From: Thermoanaerobaculia bacterium | Lineage (GTDB): Bacteria > Acidobacteriota > Thermoanaerobaculia > Multivoradales > UBA5704 | DNA: 6,811 bases | Direction: 5' to 3' | Assembly (NCBI GenBank): GCA_025937035.1 | Contig: JAICSG010000216.1 | Span: forward strand, 1 to 6,811 | Shown here: positions 1 to 5,196 of the stretch, piece after piece | Layout of the letters: each line of letters begins with the position of its first letter | Numbering within the stretch: the stretch's first letter is position 1 | Position numbers and translations under genes: made by a program | The notes under the pieces: generated by a model | Told to the model about the DNA's origin: nothing | Databases searched by the model: none | The model's input: the letters and a program-made list of their open reading frames with translations, nothing else

Positions 1-488
1 CAGTCGCCGGCCGAGTCCCCAATGCCGGGGAGGACGCCCGGAGACCCTTCCGGGATGTCGCCGGCCAGCTCCGTGAATTCCGCCAGCGGCTTGTAACCGA
101 AGACCCGCTCTCCCAGCCGGAAATGGCGCTCGCTGGGGAAGCCGAAGATCCACGGGGCATCCTCCGCCCGGGGCAGGTCGGCCAGCAGGCGCCGGCCGAG
201 ATCGACCAGAGGGGGCCGCAGCCCCCTCCGGCTGGTGCCGGCCCAATCGACCAGGGTCCAGACGCCGGTCTCGGCTCCCCGCCAGCGGGCCGGCAGGCGG
301 AGGGCTCCGGCGTGGGCCAGGATCTCTCCATTCAGCACCGCCAGCCAGCTCCTCGCCTCGCCGGGGACGGCGCGGTACTTCCAGGTCCATTCCTCGGGGG
401 TCCAGGGGCGGCCGAAGCGCTCGGCGAAAAAATCCGCCAGCGCGGGGAGATCCTCGGGGGCGGTGGGACGGCAGGCGGCCGCCGTCAC
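1..488 (-). CDS. GNAT-like acyltransferase, partial (C-terminus beyond window)
   Basis: An open frame of 162 codons starts at a GTG (488-486) and runs off the left edge without a stop, so the C-terminus is missing. The GTG overlaps the TGA of the upstream glycosyltransferase as GTGA, and a GGGG-containing stretch lies just upstream as a possible ribosome site. I translated it by hand. The N-terminus (PTAPEDLPALADFFAERFG, residues 8-26) resembles the first helix of GNAT proteins. A strand-like segment, LAVLNGEILAHAGALRLPAR (49-68), is followed by VWTLVDWAGTSRRGLRPPLV (76-95), which sits where GNAT enzymes carry the beta-4 strand and acyl-CoA pyrophosphate loop. A later FGFPSERHFRLGERVFGYKPL segment (115-135) recalls the 'GFP...LGF' region of GNATs. 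The canonical R/Q-x-x-G-x-G/A loop is only partly kept, with Arg in place of the second Gly. In this operon it could acylate an amino sugar or glycan, but that is inferred from position. Family assignment is tentative; the open frame itself is secure. Confidence 0.62.
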   Translation of the reverse strand, partial: MTAAACRPTAPEDLPALADFFAERFGRPWTPEEWTWKYRAVPGEARSWLAVLNGEILAHAGALRLPARWRGAETGVWTLVDWAGTSRRGLRPPLVDLGRRLLADLPRAEDAPWIFGFPSERHFRLGERVFGYKPLAEFTELAGDIPEGSPGVLPGIGDSAGD

Positions 489-1207
489 CGCTCGCCCCGG
501 TGCCGGAGCCGCATGGTGATCACGTCGCGGAGCATGGAGAAGGAGGAGCGGATGGGGTCCACGCGGGAGTCCGGGGAATTGACCCAGACCACCCCCACCT
601 CGGCGATCCCATACCCCCGCCGCCGGGCCAGCCAGATCATCTCGACGTCCCAGGCGAACCCCTCGATCTTCAGCTCCGAGGCGATCCGCCGCCCCTCCTC
701 CCCCCGCGCCAGCTTGAAGCCGCACTGGGTGTCGCGGATGCCGCGCACGCCGAACAGGTGGATCAGCTTGTTGAAGGTGCGCCCCATCATCTCGCGGTAG
801 AACGGCTGCCGCTGGCGGATCTGCGAATCGGCCAGACCCCGGCTGCCGATCACCAGCGGCGTGCCGTCGTGGAGGAAGCGCTCGAGCTTCTCGACCTCCT
901 CGATGGGCGTCGAGAAGTCGGCGTCGGAGATCAGCACCTTGCGTCCGCGGCTGGCCAGAAGGCCGGTGCGCACCGCCGCCCCCTTGCCGCGGTTGCGCTC
1001 GTGGCGCACCACCCGCACCCCTTGGGGCGCGAAGGACTCGGCCACCCGGATGGTCTCGTCCCGGCTGCCGTCGTCGACCACCAGCAGCTCGAAGGGCTCC
1101 CCCCGGCGGGAGAGATACTCCAGGGCCTGCCGGAGGCCGGGCGCGAGGCGCCGCTCCTCGTTGTAAGCGGGGACTACGACGGAGAGCTCGATACCGTTCT
1201 CGTTCAT
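485..1207 (-). CDS. GT2 polyprenyl-phosphate sugar synthase (ALG5/DPM1-like)
   Basis: This 240-residue protein is a family 2 glycosyltransferase. It has VVPAYNEE (residues 11-18), VDDGSRDET (44-52), RNRGKGAAVRTG (71-82), a DAD nucleotide-sugar/metal motif (D95, D97, within SDADFSTP), IGSR (120-123), DTQCGFKL (159-166) and FAWDVEM (184-190). The combination of RNRGKG, DTQCGFKL and FAWDVE is characteristic of dolichyl-phosphate glucosyl/mannosyltransferases. Bacterial relatives transfer a sugar from a UDP or GDP donor to undecaprenyl phosphate on the cytoplasmic face of the membrane. The product is then flipped and used by membrane GT-C enzymes. No transmembrane helix is visible, so it would associate peripherally, unlike GtrB-type enzymes with C-terminal helices. 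An in-frame TGA lies 8 codons upstream of the ATG, limiting upstream starts. It follows the oxygenase by 62 bp and overlaps the next gene by 4 bp. The exact sugar is unknown. Confidence 0.9.
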   Translation of the reverse strand: MNENGIELSVVVPAYNEERRLAPGLRQALEYLSRRGEPFELLVVDDGSRDETIRVAESFAPQGVRVVRHERNRGKGAAVRTGLLASRGRKVLISDADFSTPIEEVEKLERFLHDGTPLVIGSRGLADSQIRQRQPFYREMMGRTFNKLIHLFGVRGIRDTQCGFKLARGEEGRRIASELKIEGFAWDVEMIWLARRRGYGIAEVGVVWVNSPDSRVDPIRSSFSMLRDVITMRLRHRGER

Positions 1208-1269
1208 GAATGGACCCTGGTACGACGGTCAAAACGACGGGCCGGGGACGTGCAAGGAGCGTTCCCGGC

Positions 1270-1968
1270 CTACCAGTCCTGCTCGTGGGTCTTCTTGAAG
1301 ATCGTGTCGTGCGGCGCCGAGCGCTCCTCGTCGGGCCGGCCGTTGGTGTAGTAGTAGAACGAGACCGACTTGCGGCTCCACCCCGGCGGGCAGGCGAGCG
1401 GTTTCGGGTGGCCGTGGTAGGAGAAGTCCGTGGTGCTGAAGACCACCGTGCGGTTGAATACCGGCAGGATCTTCCGCTCGCAGCGGGCCATGTCGCGGTC
1501 CCACAGCTCGAGCTCCCCGCCGTGCTCCTCCCGCCAGTCCTTGTTGAGATAGACCAGCAGGTTGAGCCGGCGGTCGAGCTTCAGCAGCGGGTGGACGTTG
1601 AAGTCGACATGGACCTTGAGGAAGCCCCCCGGCAGGATCTGGTGCGGCCCGGCGCCGCCGAAATAAGGGTCGGGGATCAGCCCCTCGATGCCGGTCAGCG
1701 CCTCCAGGAAGCGCAGCACCGGCGGCGAGCTCATCTCCCACATAAAGTCCCGCAGGCGCGGCTTGAGGGGGGAGGTGTAGCGGTAGCCGAGCTTCTTCTC
1801 GGTGGGATTGTCGAAGGACGCCCACTCGATCTCGTGGGCCCCAGGGAACTCGGCCAGCACGGCGTCGAGGGTCTCGTCCTCGAACAGGCCGTCGAGGACG
1901 ATATGGGGGAACGGCCGCGCGCCGGCGTAGCTCTCGTGCAGCGGGCCGGGATCGATCTTCAGTCTCAC
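1270..1968 (-). CDS. 2-oxoglutarate/Fe(II)-dependent oxygenase
   Basis: This 232-residue protein has the double-stranded beta-helix motifs of the prolyl-hydroxylase-like 2OG-Fe(II) oxygenase superfamily. An HxD pair (H120, D122, in LKVHVDFNVHP) is followed by RRLNLLVYLNKDW (133-145) and HGGELELW (149-156). The distal iron ligand is probably H185 in FSYHGHPKP, and a basic residue for 2OG binding is probably R199 in SRKSVSFYYY. The predicted reaction couples 2OG decarboxylation to hydroxylation or another oxidation of a substrate. There is no signal peptide or membrane helix, so it is cytoplasmic. I chose the GTG at 1968-1966: it has a GGAGGA site 6 nt upstream and overlaps the upstream TGA as GTGA. 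An ATG at 2037 would add 23 poor-quality residues lying inside the neighbouring gene. Its place between glycosyltransferases suggests a sugar, lipid-linked glycan or glycan-attached group as substrate. KdoO and LpxO, which hydroxylate LPS components, are precedents. The actual substrate is unknown. Confidence 0.88.
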   Translation of the reverse strand: MRLKIDPGPLHESYAGARPFPHIVLDGLFEDETLDAVLAEFPGAHEIEWASFDNPTEKKLGYRYTSPLKPRLRDFMWEMSSPPVLRFLEALTGIEGLIPDPYFGGAGPHQILPGGFLKVHVDFNVHPLLKLDRRLNLLVYLNKDWREEHGGELELWDRDMARCERKILPVFNRTVVFSTTDFSYHGHPKPLACPPGWSRKSVSFYYYTNGRPDEERSAPHDTIFKKTHEQDW

Positions 1969-3005
1969 TGCGGGTCCTCCGAAAGGGCCAGGGACGGCGA
2001 TGGATCGGGAACCGAAGCGGCGAGCTCCCGCGCCCATCGTATCCCTTCGACCAGCCGCGGGGCCACCTCCTCCGGCCGGAACCTCTGGGCGGCCTCGTAC
2101 CCCCGCTCCCGCGCCCGGCGCCAGGCGCGCCGGGAGGTGAGGAGCTCACGCGCGGCGGAGGCGAAACCCTCGGGCTCCACCAGGGGGACCGCGCCGCCGC
2201 TGACGAACGGGGTCGAGGGGATGCGCGCGGCCACCGCGGGGACCTTGGAAGCCATGGCCTCCAGCAGGGGGAGGCCGAACCCCTCCTCCGCCCGCGACGG
2301 GAGGAGCAGGAGGTCGCAGGCCCGCAGCGTCCGGGCGATCTCCGCCGGAGGAACGCTCTGGAGATAGCGGTCCGGCGCCAGCAGGGCCCGCTCCGCCTCG
2401 CTCAGCGGGACGATGGAAAAGCGCAGCACCCGGCAGGGGATCCCCCAGGCGCGCAGCCGGCGGACGGCCTCCAGGGCCACCGGAATCCCCTTGACCTCCG
2501 CCTCGAAGATGCCCGGGATGGCGATCCACGGCCGCCGCCGCGGCCCCAGCCGCCAGGCGGGGCGGAACAGGGGGTCGAGCGGGGGCGGCGCCACCCGGCT
2601 CTCCCGGCCGAAGCGCTGGCGCAGGAGCTCGCCCAGATGAGGGGCCACGGTGAGGGTGGGGACGCGCCAGGAATAGACCTCCTCGATCTCCCCGAGCACC
2701 GGCCGCAGATGCACCAGCCCCCCCTCGTACCCCTGGCAGAAGTGGGCCAGGGGCCCCAGGGCGAGGCGCCGGGCGGTCCGCAGGGTGGTCCAGTAGGTGG
2801 CGACCACCAGATCCTGCTCCGGCAGGCGGGGGACGGTCGAGGCGTAATCGACCCAGGCGGCGCGGATCTCCATCCACTCCGGCTTCGGCCCCTCGCCCAG
2901 GATGGTGACCTCGTCGCCGTTCTCCTGGAGCAGATGGGCGTGCTGGAAGATGACCTTGTTGCCACCGTTCAGCTCCGGGTGCGGAAGGACGTAGGTGATC
3001 CTCAT
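1965..3005 (-). CDS. GT4 glycosyltransferase (GT-B fold)
   Basis: This 346-residue protein matches family 4 retaining glycosyltransferases in length and layout. The N-terminal Rossmann half starts MRITYVLPHPELNGGNK, with the glycine-rich turn that contacts the acceptor or donor, followed by HAHLLQENGDEVTILGEG (22-39). The C-terminal half has KGIPVALEAVRRL (172-184), VPPAEIARTLRACDLLLLPS (218-237) and the signature EEGFGLPLLEAMASKVPAVA (240-259). In that signature E241 and E249 form the E-x7-E motif, and EAM-x3-P-A contacts the nucleotide sugar. It has no signal peptide or transmembrane segment, so it should act in the cytoplasm on a lipid-linked or nucleotide-linked acceptor. The ATG lies one base after the TGA of the GT2 gene, and its own TGA overlaps the next GTG, so translational coupling is likely on both sides. 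The sugar and linkage cannot be told from sequence. Confidence 0.92.
   Translation of the reverse strand: MRITYVLPHPELNGGNKVIFQHAHLLQENGDEVTILGEGPKPEWMEIRAAWVDYASTVPRLPEQDLVVATYWTTLRTARRLALGPLAHFCQGYEGGLVHLRPVLGEIEEVYSWRVPTLTVAPHLGELLRQRFGRESRVAPPPLDPLFRPAWRLGPRRRPWIAIPGIFEAEVKGIPVALEAVRRLRAWGIPCRVLRFSIVPLSEAERALLAPDRYLQSVPPAEIARTLRACDLLLLPSRAEEGFGLPLLEAMASKVPAVAARIPSTPFVSGGAVPLVEPEGFASAARELLTSRRAWRRARERGYEAAQRFRPEEVAPRLVEGIRWARELAASVPDPSPSLALSEDPQ
1975..1980 (-). promoter_or_regulatory. Shine-Dalgarno site fixing the oxygenase start
   Basis: On the minus strand this reads GGAGGA, followed by six bases and then GTG (1968-1966). It is the best ribosome-binding match in the window. It lies inside the last codons of the GT4 gene and supports the GTG start over the in-frame ATG at 2037. 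Confidence 0.75.
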
Positions 3006-3006
3006 C

Positions 3007-4041
3007 TCAGGCCGCCACCCTCACCGTCAGCCCGGCCGCGGGCACCCGCTCCAGGATCTCCGCGGGGAGATTCCAGGGCCCGTCCGGAGGGGCGGCGATC
3101 CTCTCGGCCGCCGCCGGGAAGCCCAGGGGATTGGGAGAGACCTCGACCCAGAGCGGATAGGCGGCCGGCTCGGCGGGGAGCCGCAGGCCGCCCTCCGGGA
3201 TGCCGGATGGCGCCGTAATGCCGCGCCGGGGGAGCCGCCGGTCGAGCCCTTCCAGGAGCCCAGTGAAACGGGGCCCGTACCAGCGGCGGCGGAAACGGCG
3301 GGCCGACTCCTCGAACCAGCCGGCGGCCCGCGGCTCGCGGTCGGCGCTCCGGCTGTAGAGATGGACCGCCCCGGCGGCCGGCACGTAGCGGCCGGCGAGC
3401 CCCCGGCGCTCCGCCCGCAGAAGCCAGTCGGTCTCCTCGAAGTAGAGGCGGTACCCCTCGTCGAATGGCCCCACCGCCTCCCAGGCCGAGCGGCGGAGGG
3501 CCAGCAGGCTGCCGCTCAGGGAGAAGCTCGGCAGCGGCTCCCGCGCCTCCCAGTGCCAGCGGGCGTGCCGCCGCCAGCGGCGCCGGGCCCGCTCGGCCCA
3601 GGCCGGGCTCTTCCCCGCCAGCACCCGCGCCAGCTCCTCGCGCCGGGTGCGGAGCTCGGAGGGGGGCTGGAGCAGGCGCCGGCCGCGGTCCCACCAGAAG
3701 CGGGGGCCGGCCACGGCGGCGCCTGCTTCCAGGGCGTCGAGCAGGGCCGGCACGCAGCCGGGCTGGACGATCACGTCGGGGTTCATCAAGATCATCACCT
3801 CGGCGGTGGACCGCGCCGCCCCCAGATTCACCCCGCCGGCGTAGCCCAGGTTCCTCCCGGGATCGATCCGCTGGACGGGCAGCGCCGCGAGGAGGTCGCG
3901 GCCGGCCTCGTCGCTGCCGTTGTCGACCAGCAGCCACTCCACCTCCAGCCCCGTCCCCGCCAGATCGGCTCGCAGGGCCTCCACGGCCGCCGCCACCAGC
4001 TCCGGCGTGTGGTAGTGGACCAGGATCACCGCCAGGCGCAT
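3007..4041 (-). CDS. GT2 glycosyltransferase, rhamnosyltransferase-type, with C-terminal extension
   Basis: This 344-residue protein has the order of motifs seen in WbbL/rhamnosyltransferase-like GT2 enzymes. These are AVILVHYHTPELV (4-16), LLVDNGSDEAGRDLL (37-51), GRNLGYAGGVNLGA (62-75) and MILMNPDVIVQPGC (83-96), where NPD stands in for the usual DxD. The acceptor region follows: LSGSLLALRRSAWEAVGPFD (175-194) and YFEETDWLLRAERRG (200-214), with D205 a candidate catalytic base. HLYSRSA (227-233) comes next. The catalytic domain ends near residue 265. The last 60 or so residues (about 285-344) form an extra proline- and hydrophobic-rich tail that I do not recognise. There are no membrane helices, so it should add a sugar to a lipid-linked glycan in the cytoplasm. 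The ATG is 7 bp after the radical SAM stop, with AAGGGG immediately upstream, and the stop is 1 bp before the GT4 start. Donor identity (dTDP-rhamnose or another) is not determinable. Confidence 0.92.
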   Translation of the reverse strand: MRLAVILVHYHTPELVAAAVEALRADLAGTGLEVEWLLVDNGSDEAGRDLLAALPVQRIDPGRNLGYAGGVNLGAARSTAEVMILMNPDVIVQPGCVPALLDALEAGAAVAGPRFWWDRGRRLLQPPSELRTRREELARVLAGKSPAWAERARRRWRRHARWHWEAREPLPSFSLSGSLLALRRSAWEAVGPFDEGYRLYFEETDWLLRAERRGLAGRYVPAAGAVHLYSRSADREPRAAGWFEESARRFRRRWYGPRFTGLLEGLDRRLPRRGITAPSGIPEGGLRLPAEPAAYPLWVEVSPNPLGFPAAAERIAAPPDGPWNLPAEILERVPAAGLTVRVAA

Positions 4042-4048
4042 GGCCCCT

Positions 4049-5176
4049 TTACGCGGGCTGGGTGAGGGCGAAGGTGCAGCCGTAGCAGAGGAAGTCCTCG
4101 GGGGCCCGCTCGATGCCGTAGGCCCAGCGCCGCATCAGGGCCATGGCCGGCCCGGTGAGCACCTCGGCGACCGACTCCCGGGTGAGGTCCCCCACCACGT
4201 ACTTGCCGTCGTAGTCCTCGCAGCAGAGCACGCACTGGCCCCGCGGGGTGATGTGCAGGTGCTGGAGAGGGCGCGAGCCGACGTTCTCGCAGCCGCAGAG
4301 GCGCCGCTCGCGGGAGGCCGGCCGGTGGCCGATCTGCAGGTACCCCGCGCGGTCCATCACCTCGTAGTACTTGACGTCGAAACGGCTGCCGGCGAAGCGC
4401 CGCGAGATCTCCTCGAAGTCCCGCTTGTGGGCCTCGTCGCCGGTGCCCAGCACCGCCATGTCCATCACCTCGGCCAGCGGCTTGTCGCGCAGGTAGTCCA
4501 GGTTGCGCAGCACCACGGGGAGATGGTCGCCGCCGCGGTCGCGCTTGTAGCGCTCGCGGTCCAGGGTCGAGAGGTTGATCGAGAGGAAGCGGAGCCCCCC
4601 GACCTCGAGCAGGGCGTCGACGCGGTCGGGGGTGAGCCCCGAGCCGTTGGTGAGCACGGCCGGCGGCAGCCCGGCCGCCTTGATCGCCCGCACCTGGTCG
4701 ACGAACCGCTTGTCGGCCGTGGGCTCGTTGTAGTTGATCATGAAGACCGCCTCGATGGTGTCGCGGTAGGCCGCGATCTCCCCCACGATCCGTTCGTAGA
4801 GGGCGGTCGGCATGAAGTAGTCCTCGCGAGGGGCGATCGACACCGGGCAGAAGTAGCAGGACTGGTTGCACACCGTGTGCGCCTCCAGCGACACGTACTT
4901 CAGCCGGAAGGCCCGCGCCGGCTCCGCGTCCCCCGGCATCAGCATCCCCAGGGTGGACAGGCTCGCGCGGTCCGCGGGGGGGAGCCGGTCGAGGGCGAGC
5001 GCGCCGCTCAGCACCCCCCGCAGGGTCTCGTACCCCGGCTCGCCCCGCAGCAGGGTGCGGTCGGTCAAGGGGTTGTAGACCCGGTCGTCCCCGACGTGGA
5101 GGAACGGATTGATTTGCAGATCGATCCCGGATCGGGGCGCGGGCTCGGAGAGGACGGGCAGGCTGGCGGTCTTCAT
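4049..5176 (-). CDS. Radical SAM/SPASM domain enzyme
   Basis: This 375-residue protein has a radical SAM core with the CNQSCYFC motif (C103, C107, C110; CX3CX2C), which binds the [4Fe-4S] cluster that cleaves S-adenosylmethionine. FMINYNEPTAD (145-155) sits at the position of the SAM-contacting GGEP-type motif, and LTNGSGL (175-181) is typical of the following strand. The C-terminus is SPASM-like: CGC (294-296), LHITPRGQCVLCCEDYDGKY (307-326), VVGDLTRESVAEVL (327-340), and a closing CYGC (364-367). This probably holds at least one auxiliary iron-sulfur cluster. Residues 1-90 form a separate N-terminal region with a PqqD-like look (VYNPLTDRTLL, GEPGYETLRGVL). The ATG at 5176 follows a 20-bp AT-rich gap after the ABC gene with only a weak ribosome site. 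In-frame open sequence upstream is antisense-free but lies in the ABC gene's other frame and is not coding. Family relatives modify peptides, sugars or cofactors. Here the glycosyltransferase neighbours favour a sugar or glycan substrate, but this is inferred. Confidence 0.92.
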   Translation of the reverse strand: MKTASLPVLSEPAPRSGIDLQINPFLHVGDDRVYNPLTDRTLLRGEPGYETLRGVLSGALALDRLPPADRASLSTLGMLMPGDAEPARAFRLKYVSLEAHTVCNQSCYFCPVSIAPREDYFMPTALYERIVGEIAAYRDTIEAVFMINYNEPTADKRFVDQVRAIKAAGLPPAVLTNGSGLTPDRVDALLEVGGLRFLSINLSTLDRERYKRDRGGDHLPVVLRNLDYLRDKPLAEVMDMAVLGTGDEAHKRDFEEISRRFAGSRFDVKYYEVMDRAGYLQIGHRPASRERRLCGCENVGSRPLQHLHITPRGQCVLCCEDYDGKYVVGDLTRESVAEVLTGPAMALMRRWAYGIERAPEDFLCYGCTFALTQPA

Positions 5177-5196
5177 CAAATTTTGTCTTTCGAGGA

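Noticed and set aside
1969..2037. ATG start for the oxygenase at 2037
   Set aside because: It would add 23 residues inside the GT4 gene. The GTG at 1968 has GGAGGA at correct spacing and a GTGA overlap.
1210..2367. Long plus-strand open frame opposite the oxygenase and GT4 genes
   Set aside because: Rich in Arg, Pro and Gly with no family motifs. It is the expected antisense shadow of GC-biased codons in well-supported minus-strand genes.
3002..3937. Second minus-strand frame of 311 codons inside the GT2 gene
   Set aside because: An Arg/Gly/Ala/Pro-rich shifted frame of the GT2 gene with no motifs. The same applies to the frames at 4026-4871, 2146-2877 and 1229-2149.
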